From NCBI GenBank assembly GCA_008931825.1, contig QXVZ01023286.1, positions 127,625 to 191,624 of the forward strand: a stretch of 64,000 nucleotides of DNA. Reading direction: 5' to 3'. Shown here one piece after another: positions 40,921 through 52,756 of the stretch; position 1 is the first letter of the stretch, and each line of letters begins with the position of its first letter. A program made the position numbers and the translations under genes. This DNA comes from Phallusia fumigata (Eukaryota > Chordata > Ascidiacea > Phlebobranchia > Ascidiidae). The notes beneath the pieces were generated by a model. It was not told the DNA's origin, searched no databases, and was given only the letters and a program-made list of their open reading frames with translations.

Positions 40921-43900
40921 ATTTGTGTTTGCAACGTTATGAGTTGTACTTCAGACTCGATCGCTTGTGTTTTCGTAAGTAGAAAAAAACTTTACCGGCA
41001 TCACTTTAACCAAGTGAAACCGGATAGAGTAAACTAAATGTAATGCGCTGTATAGCTCGACAATAGAAACATTCAGGCGATATTGCACCCGCCGGGAATA
41101 AAGGTAAAACAAACAGTAATAAGTTTGTATTAAAACAAATCCAAAATTTGCCAGCTCATTCGAAAACTTGGTTGTCTTTGAACGCGTCCTTATACATCAA
41201 GTTTTGTGCGAAATTAAATTGCAATATCATGAACTTGCAAATCATGCGCAAAGTCAAGAGTCAAATGCGTAATGTGTACTGTAAGCATTATCTAATGTGC
41301 CCTATTTACCGGTAATCTCGAGGATAAAAAGTCAATATGGGCGAGCACGTAGTTTAACAAATCATTTCGTAAAGTTGAAACAAGCAAGGATGGTTTTCGT
41401 AAATGTTATTGTCCGATTTTACAGATTTTCTTTGAGCACAATACTATGATGATGCAAAAAACTGTTGGTGGAAAATTGAACACAGGCGAATTCAAATGCA
41501 TTTTACATTTGTTTTGGTATGTTTCCGTTTGCAATAGGAACGCCTAATTGGTAGCGCTATTTTTCGATATTTCCGATGCGTTTCCTGACAATTTGTTAAA
41601 ACGTTTTGAAAAAGCCTAACACTTTGTTTATTGACTTGTACATTATTTAATTCATGTGTTTGACAAAAGCACAGTACCTAAAAATCATAAAACAATTCAC
41701 ATCTGTAGTGGAGGGTATAATCTATATCCATCCAATATATGCATTTTCTTTGGCGTCCGGAATTCCACGACATTGACTCGTAAAACTTGGTTTTGAAAGG
41801 TCCTAAAAGCGATTTAATTGCAGTTGTTTGTTAAACCGCTACAACTGTTCTTCAGACGGTTAGCGCACCAACATGTCTCGCTGGGTTCTCGATTCAAGCC
41901 TCGATTCAGTAAGTCTCACGCGTTTTCCTTGTTCTCCCCTAACTAAAACTTGCAACATTGCTTTAACCTCTTGAAATTTAAGTGGCTGAACAAAATCCAG
42001 AGCATGTCAATTTATGAGGAATGTTGCCAAATAATCGATTTTAATTTTAAAAAACTTATAACTAGTCGACCATTTTTCTGCGTGTTTATTTTGGGTTGTA
42101 TGATACAACGCCAGCAAAGGCCAAGTTACAACTACGTCATAAATTACGTCACGAACAAGCGCGGGTGTAGACACGTATCTGGCAGCGGCGCGGGATATCA
42201 CGCCAACAGGGTGGTTAGTCACAAAACGACTGAAACTTAATTTCCTTGGGTTAAAAAAAGCGATGAGTTTGACAGTAAATAGAATCTTCATTAGATTCTT
42301 GGTTAAGTTAGATGTTGGGTTGCAAGTTATGTTAGCTGTTCGAATTTATAGGTGTTTATATTTTTTGCCTGCATGCCTTACTATTAGGCACCTAATGAAA
42401 CAATGTGGCATATTGGAACTGGAAAAAGTTTGGTAAAGTCAAAACATCAGGAAGAATCGGGCGCACAACAAGGTTTTCGTGTTTATGTTATCAACTTGCT
42501 GTTAAGAGTAGATCGTTTTGGGAAGTTTAGCAAACATAAAAATTAAAACTTGTAGTAAAAAAACGCGTGTGTATTTAGTTTGCAAATGTTTTACAATAGT
42601 CCGAGATAGACACTGCAACAAATTTAAATCTGTAACCTTCTACTGCTGCACGGATAAAGATGCGAAAACCTTCAAACGGATACAAAGTTTCAAATATCAC
42701 CGTTACAAACTTACTCCTTTCTATTCTCAATGTACTTTTTAGCAATTTAATACGGTCAGTCTTTAAAACTGGTTATGGTTCAGTTCCACATATTTCTGCT
42801 TCAGGCCGTTTTTGTCCCTGCGACCTTTGCTATTCGCTGTCATGTTGGATCCCAAATCGATTCCAGTTACTACGATACGTCTGACTGGGGTTACGAGGAG
42901 TGCTCAGTAGGACAGGTATGGGTGTAGAAATGCAAAATTACACAATTTAGGGTTTTAAATAGTCTCAATAAGAAGATACAAACAAGTACTTGTGTGTAAA
43001 ACATCTTCTACGTTTCATACATAAAGACCACAACAAAACAAAATGTTAAAATTTTGCGATCAATAAGCAATAAGGTTTTTTTTATTCCAGGTATGTGGAC
43101 GTATCGAGGGGACGGCGTCGTTTAGCACGAAAATTTTTTTTAAGAGGATTACAATTAATGCCAGGGTTAAGGGGGCTCAGTGCGAAACACTGAGTAACTG
43201 CAACTTGCCCTGTAATACCATAGCGAACAATCTGGTGCGGAAGTACAGCAGCGATATACGAAGCAAGGGAGTTACTTTCAAATCTATAAAGTAAGTTAAG
43301 ATTTAAATTTGTATTTCGTCGCAAATAGCTAAAGTTTGGTTCAGAAGTATAAAACTGTAGCATAATCTGAAGACAGATTTATAACTATAGGTTGAACAGT
43401 TAAGGACACACCTGTTATAGGCCTAATTGTAAAAAAGAGGCATTTTAAATGGAAGTAAATAAAAATCCAAAGACTATTTTGTGTTGTGCTGTATTTTGTT
43501 TCAAAATTCTACGTCTACAATGGTCTATATCGCCTTGGAGGCCGTAAAATTAACCAAAACATGTTTTATCTTTCTGAACAGGGCATGTAATAAAGGTTGT
43601 TGCAATTGGAACACATGCAACGGTCGTCTGCCAATTTTCATTACCACAACAACAACAACTACAACTAAACCCACTACAACAACAACAACAACACCTACAA
43701 CAACAACCACGACGACTACAACCACGAAACCCACAACAACGACAACCCCTACAACAACAACGACGACAACTACAACGACAACTCCAACAACAACAACGAC
43801 AGAAAGAACAACAACCCGTTCACCGCATGCATTGATGTGTTCGGTTGGTCACAGGGTACAGAGTAGGACAGAAACAAGTGAAAAGTGGACACAGAAGTTT

Positions 43901-44005
43901 TGCAGACAGGGGGAGGGTTGTGTACGAGGCGAGGGCCAAGCTGAGATGTTGGGAAATAATTACCGCAAAAACGGTTTGTTTCAAATCTACTATGTTGTTG
44001 GTTAA
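40921..44005 (+). CDS. Ly6/uPAR-like protein with Thr-rich stalk, gene 1 (partial model)
   Basis: Three exons fit by phase: 40921..40974 (phase 0 out), 43091..43290 (phase 0 in, phase 2 out, donor GTAAGT) and 43582..44005. The first gives ICVCNVMSC...ACVF, the second VCGRIEG...KGAQCETLSNCNLPC, the third ACNKGCCNWNTCNG. The spacing of Cys and the closing CC-x4-CN are those of a Ly6/uPAR three-finger domain. A (TTTTxxPT)-type stalk of ~45 Thr/Pro residues follows, expected to carry O-glycans. The C-terminus lacks a clear GPI signal, so a further exon may exist. No signal-peptide exon was identified. An AATAAA lies 72 bases past the stop. The first exon is the least certain. Confidence 0.45.
40975..43090. 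other. Large presumed intron of Ly6-like gene 1
   Basis: Sequence between the presumed first exon and 43091. Parts (42290-42560 and 42960-43090) align with the block I copy 1 spacer. About 1 kb (41.0-42.2 kb) has no counterpart there. Positions 42962-43012 contain the outer arm of a hammerhead-like foldback element in inverted orientation. No other exon is supported. Confidence 0.35.
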
Positions 44006-44076
44006 ACAAAATAAGTAGGATTGTTGGTATGGCTTGCTTATGTGCCACAACATACATCAAGTATCGGTTTTAGCTG

Positions 44077-44082
44077 AATAAA
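44077..44082 (+). terminator. Polyadenylation signal AATAAA
   Basis: In a suitable position and orientation for the Ly6-like gene 1 transcript, 72 bases after the stop at 44005. Confidence 0.5.
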
Positions 44083-44456
44083 GTTAATTTCTGAATGGTT
44101 TTGCTTCACAAGTAATTGAGCACTAAAACCGCTATATAGCAAAATTTTTTAACCTTTCTAACCATCTATGTAACAAATTAAGACTTATCTTGCCTACAAA
44201 AGCAGTGGGTTACAAAAACCAAACATTTTTCATGATTTTAAATTTTATGTTATACTTAAACAGTTTGCTTTACAAGTAAATGGGCACAAAAATTGCGGTA
44301 ATAATTGAAAAAACACAATCCAGCACAACGTATAGGTAAGAAAATCAAAACGTTTTTCTTGACAAAGTATGTCGGCTGAGTTGTGGACCACAAAAACAAA
44401 AACAATTTTATTGCTTGTGTTTGTAACACCCCACAATTTGATGCTTTTTCACCAAG

Positions 44457-45527
44457 TTTTGTTCAAACAGTCTCCATAACCGTTGGGGCGTGCGCGAGAA
44501 GATGGACTTGTTCGTTACATTCGTGTTCTGTGATCTCCAATCATGTGCTTCTCCGTTCCAGCAAAGATTCTCGGGGTTTCGACGGCCTTAAACGGTTGCT
44601 CATGAGGTAAAGACCGACCAAGTAACTAAAATAGGCGATGAATCAGAAATGTGCGGTGACTATAGTTCCTCCGGTCGAAACTGGTGAAATGTCAAAGTTT
44701 GTAGGCCTATTATACGGATTCGGAAAGTTCGTGCGATTATCCCCGATGAAAATTAAGAAGGAAGTGGTGCAAAAATTCCTTAAACTTTGTGTTTGAAACC
44801 ATTACGAAACAACTTTGTTTGTTTTCTGCGTTTTTAACAATTAATCGAAGGTCAGGCATTCTTGTTTTGCATGGAATCTTAAAATTATCATTTTTTTCGT
44901 TTGGTGAAAGTTTACAAACAGGTGTATTTTGTATGTAGATCGTGCAAGACCAAATGTTGCCACTCAAGTCTTTGCAACACTGTTCCGATACCAACAACAA
45001 CAACAACATCCACAGCAGCACCAACAACAACCACAACAACAACATCCACAGCAGCACCAACAACAACCACAACAACAACATCCACGACAAAAATTACAAC
45101 CCCCACATCACTACCTGCAATCACAGAGCTAGTGACAATAACATCGAGTCTTGCAAATACCATAGCAATTCCAACAACAACGACATCAGCATTACCACCA
45201 CCAACAATGGCACCAACTCGAGAAATACTCACAGAGCGTTGGAAACTTCCACCGAGGCGAAATTCCGACAAGTTGGCATTAACCACGACCAGCACTTTGG
45301 CTTCAGGGTTAAAAACGGAAGGCATAGGAAGCGAAACAGTCAGCACACAACTAAACGTGGATGACTCCTTCCGAAGTGGATCTAGCCAGTCATACCACGC
45401 TGGAAGTATAAGAAATGAAAGCAACGTTGACGGAAACGGAAGAGGTTCCGCTTATCGGGTGAATGTGAATCTTTGGACGTTATGTTTGCTTGTTTTGGCT
45501 TCTGCTGGTTTGCATATGGGTATCTAA
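44457..45527 (+). CDS. Ly6/uPAR-like mucin-stalk protein, gene 2 (GPI-anchored?, partial)
   Basis: Two exons fit: 44457..44606 (donor GTAAAG, phase 2) and 44939..45527. The first contains VGACARRWTCSLHSCSV, the second opens RSCKTKCCHSSLCN, the CC-x4-CN close of a Ly6/uPAR domain. A Thr/Ser/Pro stalk follows, built on repeats of TTTTTTTSTAAP, then a linker with WKLPPRRNSDK, an N-glycosylation site (NES) and a hydrophobic end NLWTLCLLVLASAGLHMGI, as expected of a GPI-anchor signal. The upstream acceptor is ambiguous (44457 or 44470). Exons for the signal peptide and the first Cys were not found with confidence, although ACVCNTP just upstream keeps the right Cys spacing. It would act at the cell surface. 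The ligand is unknown. Confidence 0.5.
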
Positions 45528-45839
45528 TTGTTTTTGTTTTTAATTGCTCTAATAATGACCTGTTTGGCAGAATGTCCTACAAAAGCCAAATCATAAGATT
45601 TGTTTGTGTCATAAAGCGTATGTTGAGCATATGCCAGGTATATTAACATTATCATAAGACAAAAAATATGGTGGAAGTCGTTTTTAAAAATCGCATGAGA
45701 ATTACATTTATCGCGTAGCTGCATTTGTATCATAAACATTTCATCTTCAGTTGTATCAAAAAGTGACAAAAAGTAAAACCTTGTCTTGTTTGATTTTTTG
45801 GCATATTATCAGCTTTAGGTTTGTTTTGCATGCACGTGC

Positions 45840-45905
45840 ATCCGGTGGTTGGGGTAAAACCGCGCCAGACACCAACCTGGTACTTCTACGCCCCCGCGGG
45901 AGGTA
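45840..45905. other. Conserved 66-bp GC-rich segment, copy 1
   Basis: Differs from 50443-50508 by only two substitutions, while both flanks have diverged strongly. It contains CTACGCCCCCGCGGGAGG, unusually GC-rich for this window. It lies ~310 bp after the stop of Ly6-like gene 2. It may be an unusually constrained regulatory or RNA element, or a repeat inserted twice. Confidence 0.5.
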
Positions 45906-46729
45906 CGACAAACCTTCATGGGATTAAAAACAGGGATAAACTGCAATCCGTTAGGGTGTAATGTTAAACATTTCCTGACCGTAAAAAATCATAAACCAAA
46001 ATTAGGAACCTGATATTCGTCATATAGGTTTAGTTATAAAATTGTGTTTGCGTAATATTCAAGTGCCTGTGGATGCAAAATCTTGGTTAGGTTCATATTA
46101 AGATTATAGGAACTTTGGTCGGGAGATTCAAGACTCAAAAAAGTGTTGTTTTGTGACCTTAAATTCCACCACGCAAGTTTGCAATCAATTTATTTTCTAT
46201 GTACAATCTACAGTGAAAACGTGTAAAAAGATACGACATGAAAATTAGCTGCAGCAGTTTTTTTTTAGAGCGAATGATTCTAATAGACGACCAGGCAAGA
46301 AAAAACATAGTCATTTATTTTTTACCTGTTACTTATTTAGCGAACTGTGACACAGTGGGACATTACAACATTCCATTGGTCAAAAACATAAAACAACTAC
46401 AACATTTGAAAGGCAAAAAAAAGAATATATCATAAAGAAGAGAAAGACAATAAATTTAAAATAAACTTACAGCATAAGACGAAAAAGTAAAAACATTTCA
46501 TAAAGAGAAGAAAAGCAATATCTTTTAGTCTTACAGCATAAGAGACTTAATTATCTGGACCGAACTTAACAGATGTTTTGAAGAGGAAGAACAGAATTTA
46601 TGACAATTATTTAAATTTAAGATGATTGTTTTCATGTAGTATGCAAAATTCGGGTTTAGATTTTAAAGTGTTTGTAAAAAACGCTGTTAAATTAAGATTA
46701 AATTATCACAATAAAAAAGAGCTTAAATG

Positions 46730-46735
46730 TTTATT
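46730..46735 (-). terminator. Polyadenylation signal for 4TM-A
   Basis: AATAAA on the - strand, 36 bases beyond the 4TM-A stop codon. Confidence 0.5.
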
Positions 46736-46770
46736 CGACAAAGTAGATCTCGGTGTTGGAGAAACTGTAG

Positions 46771-47955
46771 TTAAAAACGATGGTTGTTACGTGCAGTGAT
46801 GTTTCCTCCTTTAAGTTCATAGATGAATAAAGATAGTAGTGTGACAAGTACGTGAAGGAAGAAGCAAAGGCCGATACCTCCCCCATTTAGATCGGCGATT
46901 ACTTGCCTAGACAAAGCAGCCGCAACTAATCCAGACGCACCTAAACATTTACAAATAATAAGCATTTCCACGTTTTGTGGTGACATTTGTACAAAACAGA
47001 GTGTAGTTCAAACTTCGATGTGATTGTTTAGAGAAAGGTAACGGTTAACCGCACTAGGTTCATTTAAAAGACATAAATTTTAGGTCGATTATGTTTTAAC
47101 GTTACCAGTCGAAAAATTTGACGTTCCAATTCCATGAAGTCTGTTGTCAATGCATCTGCATCCTTCTACCGATGGAGCATTCCCATTACAGAGGATCAGG
47201 AATGAGTAGATTATTGTATAAAACGAAGACACTGCCGAAAGCATAGCAAATCCCAAAATTCCACTCATACCTGGCAAAAATGCATACACATATACACAAT
47301 AGTGTAAAATAAAGATAAAACAAAATAGAAAAATGTAATGGCTGACTTCTTGCTTAATGGCGGCTCTCTACGGGCTGCCGGTTGGAATAAAAACAGTTTG
47401 GGACTCAATAAGCCACTAATTGTCATCACCTTCTCTGTATGTGTGGGCTAAAGTCTCATTGTAGTAACTCATGAAAAGGCCGATATTGGCCTGGACAATT
47501 TCAGACGCATTGACATCTTCAGGTTTGGGGTGAAACTCCATAAACGCTTTTGCGTCACCTCTGTAAAGAATCGCAGGTTAGTACAAAAATAAGGCAAAAA
47601 AACATGAAAAATCTTATCTTAATACGTACATTTTCATCTCTCCGACAACCACATATGGCAAAATTATTGCCAAAACGCTCAAGGCCAATTGGATCACGGC
47701 CAGAACGAGAATGGAAATTAGCCGTTTCCTTTCTGGGTTTGCATTTTCACCTTGATTTGCATTTCCATTTGGGTTGGGGTCATTTGCATTTTCAACTTGA
47801 ATTGCATTTCTGTTTTCATCGGGGTCATTTGCATTTTCAGGTTGATTTGCATTTCTGTTTTCATCAGGGTCATTTGCATTTTCAGGTTGATCTCCAAATT
47901 GGGCGTAATTTTCCCCTCCGGGCAAAAAACTCAACATATATTGAAACAAAGCCAT
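46771..47955 (-). CDS. Four-transmembrane protein, novel family, member A
   Basis: Exons 47955..47630, 47560..47430, 47270..47106, 46940..46771 join to 263 residues with intron phases 2, 1, 1. The N-terminal ~85 residues are cytosolic and made of Asn/Asp/Glu-rich repeats (ENANDPDENRNA). TM1 (LVLAVIQLALSVLAIILP) ends in VVGEM. An extracellular loop follows with VNASEIVQANIGLF and a glycosylation site in YYNETLA. TM2 begins at the exon 3 start (GMSGILGFAMLSAVSSF). Exon 4 gives TM3 and TM4 with DLNGGGIGLCFF between them. I do not recognise the family; tetraspanin, claudin and MS4A signatures are absent. The start was chosen at MALFQ, and a more internal ATG is possible. It faces Ly6-like gene 2. 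Confidence 0.75.
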
Positions 47956-49619
47956 AACGGTGATTATCTGCAAATTGACTGAAAGCAAAAAGTTAAACTG
48001 TGCTCAATACTTTTCAGTTTCAATCTCCAATCAAATACAACAGTAATAGGTTTAGTCCCGGGTTTATATGTACCTGTTCTCCTGCCCAACGCGACATTTG
48101 CATCATAACTGCCCCCGCATTCGAAACCGTGACTTGCATGACGTGCTCATATGGGCAAATGCTTGTTGTCTAGTAGCTGAGGGACCATTTTTTACGCCAC
48201 AACACACAATACATATGTAGTTGTTAATTCAGCGTGTGATGGATGGCTTCATAATTTTTTACCAGTGCCCTACGTGTGATTTGACTATCTTGTTTACTGT
48301 TCTTTTATGTTGTTCTAATGTGCGTTGCTAAATTAATTAAAACTAACGATCAATGAGTTTGATCAACATTTGCTCAAATGTTTTAACCGTATTTGGGCTT
48401 CCAATGCCCTTACCACGCTTACAGGAACTTCCTGTGCTGTATAATAAGAAAACATTGGCTGTGGATCTTAATGATATATGTATTTTGTAAAATTTGAAAG
48501 TTGCCGAAACGTGTCACACGACAAATCCATTACCATCCGCACCCAACTATTTACAGGATGGAATTTATAGCTGATTGCATCACACTGCGCAAGATGACCC
48601 TCCCCGGATCTGGTGCAATCGGTTACTTGTATGCTACGACTAACGAAGGTGGGTTAGAGAGGCACATAAACGGATCACAATAGATGTGACAGCAATAATA
48701 TTTGCCAACGCCTGTCATGCAAACGCACGTAGTTACACATGAATCGCCTTCATTGTGATGGAATGAGATAGATGAAAGTTGTGCAACAGTAAGGCCATAC
48801 ACCTACCTAAGCCAAAGCTTCATAGGCTTTTGTGTGGGATTGCATCGACCAGCATGCGTTGCACACGCGCCGTGTTGTGCATTGATCTACGTTATTGCGT
48901 GTTTGCTTCGAAGGCAGAGGTCTATGCGTCAGTGCTCGCCATTTGATCTAAAGAAATGTTGCAATTTTTCACGTTTGGTTTTATAGTAAAGCAGGCTTCA
49001 GATAAATGTTGGACATAGAGGTACTTTATGAATAACACCTGATCCACTGTCTGGTGTGAAAAAACAAACCTGATTTCAGCCGAGTCAATCTTCTTCTTGC
49101 ATCCACTGTAACTGTGCGTTTCAATCGCGCTGGATAACAATCACGTTCCTTACCAACGTATGCCTCCGGAAAGGAGTGTCGGACAAGTCAAACGTTTTCG
49201 ATTTCTCACCTCGCGTTTTTTGCAGCCGTTTTCTGTTTCTATGCCGTTGATGAAATGTTTTATCTTAATGATTACGATTTCATGGACAGAAAAGAAATTT
49301 AATACAATACAATACTATATCGCAGCGACAATTTTCGCGAAGAAAAAAACTGGTGAAATTTAAAAGTTTGTATAATACGGATTTGGAAGGTTCGCGCGAT
49401 TACCCCAATGAAAATTAAGAGGGAAATGGCGCGAAACCTAAGCCTATTTAACGAAGTAACTTATCAGTGAACTTCCCTAAAACTTTGTGTTTGAAACCAT
49501 TACGAAACAAGTTTGTTTTGTTTTCTGCGTTTTTAACAATTATTCGACGGTCCGGCATTCTTGTTTTGCATGAAATCATTAAATTATCAGCTTTAAAATT
49601 AGGTTTGTTTTGTCTGTAG
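47956..49619. other. Upstream region of 4TM-A and block II junction
   Basis: Presumed promoter of 4TM-A. Positions 48060-49040 align in patches with 53130-54130, for example TTCGAAACCG and CTTGCATGACGTGC. Block II copy 2 starts near 49330. The sequence just before 49330 does not resemble the Ly6-like exon at 44457, so that exon was left out of the duplication. Confidence 0.45.
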
Positions 49620-50176
49620 ATTGTGCAAGACCAAATGTTGCCCCTCAAGTCTTTGCAACACTGTTCCGATACCAACAACAACAACATCCACGACAGCGCC
49701 AGCAACAACCACAACATCCACGACAAAAATTACAACCCCCATATCACTACCTGCAATCACAGAGCTAGTGACAATATCACCGAGTCTTGCAAATACCATA
49801 GCAATTCCAACAACAACGACATCAGCATTACCACCACCAACAATGGCAACAAAACGTGAAATACCCACAGAGCGTTGGAAACTTCCACCGAGGCGAAATT
49901 CCGACAAGTTGGGAATTGCCACGACCAGCACTTTGGCTTCAGGGGTTAAAAACGCAAGGCATAGGAAGCGAAACAGTCAGCACACAACTAAACGTGGATG
50001 ACTCCTTCCGAAGTGGATCTAGCCGGTCATACCACGCTGGAAGTGTAAGAAATGAATGCAACGTTGACGCAAACGGAAGAGGTTTCGCTGATCGGATAAA
50101 TGTTAATCTTTGGACGTTGTGTTTGATTGTTTTGGCTTCTGCTGGTTTTCATGTGGATTTCTATTTTTGTTTTTAA
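49620..50176 (+). pseudogene. Ly6-like terminal exon, copy 3 (broken)
   Basis: Matches the terminal exon of gene 2: acceptor CTGTAG, phase 2 entry, CKTKCCPSSLCN, a shorter Thr stalk, WKLPPRRNSDK and a hydrophobic tail. One extra G in a run at ~49942-49945 shifts the frame, so the conserved C-terminal half (GSETVSTQLNVDDSFRSGSS, NLWTLCLIVLASAG) lies in another frame. No preceding Ly6 exon is seen upstream. The stalk has lost about two repeat units relative to gene 2. It is most likely a duplication-born pseudogene, or one fed by a distant upstream exon and misassembled at one base. Confidence 0.6.
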
Positions 50177-51369
50177 TGCCCTAAAAATGCCCTGTTTGGC
50201 AAGAACTGCCAGCGACTAAACTTATAGGGCGACATGAGCTAAATCATCGGATTTGTTTGTGTCGAAAAACGTGTTTGAGCGAATGCAAGGTATAATACCA
50301 TCATAAGACAAAAATATGTTCAAAATCGTTTCCTAAAAACGCAATAATCAAACTTTAAAAGTTACTTTTTTCATCAATATGCTTTTGTATCATAAACAGT
50401 TCATGTTCAGTTGTAAAAACAAAGTAAGAACCTTTGGCCTCTATCCGGTGGTTGGGGTCAAACCGCGCCAGATACCAACCTGGTACTTCTACGCCCCCGC
50501 GGGAGGTATGGCATATCTGTTTTGGATTAATTGAACTGCAATCAAATTAGAACGTGATTTTAAATATTCTTTTTTAATGACCATAACAAAGTAACAACCT
50601 AATACACTAGAACCCTGATAGTAATCATATAGGCTAAATTATGAAACTGTGTTTGCGGAGATTCAAATGTTAAAAAGATGCCAAATCTTGGTCATGTTCA
50701 GATTAAGATTATAGGAGCTTTGATCGGGTTATACAAGGCTCAGACAACCCTGGTCTCGTTTTATGACCTTAATTCAATTTCAAACACTGTCCGTTTTTTT
50801 TTTGATGTACCTGCCTTTTCACCGCCCCTAAACTAAAGAACCTTTTCACCCTTTCTGGTGACGATCTGTTTTAAAAGTTGTTAAAAGTTCATCAGGCAAG
50901 TTTGTAATCAATTTATTTTCTGTGTACAATGTGCAGTGCTAAAAATATATACAACATATACAACAGGAAAAAAATGCTGATGTAATTATTTGGAAGCGAG
51001 TAATTTTACTACATGAGGAAGCGCAAAAAAATGTCAAATACGCGCACGAATTTACTTGACGCAGCAATACAATATAATCGCCATTTAAAACAAAGGTGAA
51101 AAAACATTTGGTAAAAGGTTACAGTTTCAAATTGTATTTAAACATTAAACATTCGTTCTAAAAAGGAACCAGAATTTGTGCTATTTGTGAAAATGCATGA
51201 ATGATTTAACCGGGAAATGTGTAAAAATCTATAGTTATTTAGTTAGACCTAAAATATGTGCACGAAAAGGCTCAGAAATTAGGATATTTTTTAAGTATTC
51301 GAAACTTCCAACATAAATTCCAACATTAGGATTTCTAGAAAAATAAATTGTTGACACGAAAAATAAGCT
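50177..51369. other. Intergenic region between Ly6 copy 3 and 4TM-B
   Basis: Convergent 3' flanks, aligning in patches with 45528-46770. It contains the second conserved 66-bp segment and no supported exon. Confidence 0.45.
50443..50508. other. Conserved 66-bp GC-rich segment, copy 2
   Basis: Partner of 45840-45905, with two substitutions. It keeps the same place relative to the Ly6-like exon and the four-TM gene, so it was probably carried by the block II duplication. Confidence 0.5.
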
Positions 51370-52756
51370 CTAGCTTTCATTTATCTTCCGTTTAAATCCG
51401 TTGATGAGCCAGGACAGGAGAAAGACAAGTGCGTGAAACATGACGCAAATGCCGATGGTTCCTCCTTCTAGATCCCCGATTGTGTGCATGGATAAAATAA
51501 ACGCAACAGCGCCAGACGAACCTAAAACACATAAAACTAAGTACAGCCACTGATTAATTATGTATAGTGTATCCCAATTTGTAAAATGTCAGACCCATAT
51601 AGGCTGCTTTTGTAAATTCAAATTTAACCCCAGGCTCGATGTTATTTACCTCTTATCACAAGCAAGTATTATCTAAACTTAGCTAGCTTTGTAGAATGCC
51701 TTAAATCTGGTTTTTAGTGATATTATTAGAATGTTACAATCGTTGGCGGATATTACTACAGCACACTTGGGAAGGTGAAATTGTTTATGTTTTTTTTTAA
51801 AAAGCAGTGGTTGGCCACGATTAAAACACCCAAACTTTTAATATACTGTGGTATAACGTACCAGATGAGGCGTTTGACGCTGACAGTGCATATAGTATTA
51901 TCTCAATCCATGCGGGTACATAGCTTTTGCTGAGTATCCGGATTGAATAGAAGATTGTTTCTACCGAGGAGATCGCCGCAAGCATGGAGAAGCCGAAAAT
52001 GCCACCCATACCTGTTTGCAAGTATGTACACATTATATCAAATAAATAGGACCAAACAAAACAACACTTTTTTCCGTGGAATATATAACAAACCTGTGTT
52101 ATATACAGTTTAACAAGTCGAAAATCGTTTACCTAACACCATTCCCACCCTCCTCTTCCGCAAAAACGGGTTTATTCGTATCCAAACGTACTACATGTGA
52201 CCTTCCTTACCTTCCCTGTAATCGTGAGCCAAAGTTTCATTGTAGAAACTCCTAAAAACGCCGATATTGGCTTTAACAATGTGGGAAGCATTGACAACTT
52301 CGGATTTGGGTTGGAAGTTCATGAAACTTTGTGCATCACCTCTGAAACAAGGCGAGTTTGGTATAAAAAACAATCGGTGGGCCTGCTATTGGGTTAAAAA
52401 TGAAATGAAACTAACAGCGTTTTTTTGCTACAGCCAACTTTGTGCAGAAAGATATTAAACGAAACTTACATGGTCATCTCACCAACAACCACATGTGGCA
52501 ACAAAATTGCCAAAAGACACAGGACCAATTGAATCACGGATAGGACCAGAACTAAAATAGACCACAAGGTGTTTGGGTTATGAGCACGCCGTTGAGCAAT
52601 ATTAACTTGGTCTGCTGCCCGGTCAACATTGTCTCCTTCGGCAAATTCAACACTGACTTCTGCGTTATCAACTTGGTTATCTTCTGGGTTAAAGTTGACT
52701 GCAAGATTGCCAATTAAAGGTTGTTTTTCATTTGCGATTGGACGGTTATCAGCCAT
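51370..52756 (-). CDS. Four-transmembrane protein, novel family, member B
   Basis: Exons 52756..52470, 52341..52211, 52011..51862, 51521..51370 join to 239 residues, phases 2, 1, 1. The cytosolic N-terminus is acidic (NFNPEDNQVDNAEVSVEFAE) but lacks member A's repeats. TM1 LVLVLSVIQLVLCLLAILLP runs into HVVVGEMT. The loop keeps VNASHIVKANIGVF and FYNETLA, TM2 is GMGGIFGFSMLAAISSV, and the exon 4 signature is IGDLEGGTIGI. It ends in a short basic tail KRKINES. Exon 2 is exactly 131 nt, as in A and D. It is the block II partner of A. Location at plasma or internal membrane is not determinable. Confidence 0.75.

Larger units (their letters stand above)
45528..46770. other. Intergenic region between Ly6-like gene 2 and 4TM-A
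   Basis: Convergent 3' ends. Apart from the conserved GC-rich segment at 45840-45905 and an AATAAA on - at 46735-46730, I see nothing coding. Much of it aligns with 50177-51369. Confidence 0.45.

Noticed and set aside
44929-45424. Gln/His-rich and Asn/His-rich frames, and Val-rich frames on the opposite strand, across the Thr stalk
   Set aside because: They are alternate-frame shadows of the ACA/ACC-rich stalk. Only the Thr frame continues the conserved CC-x4-CN and the hydrophobic tail.
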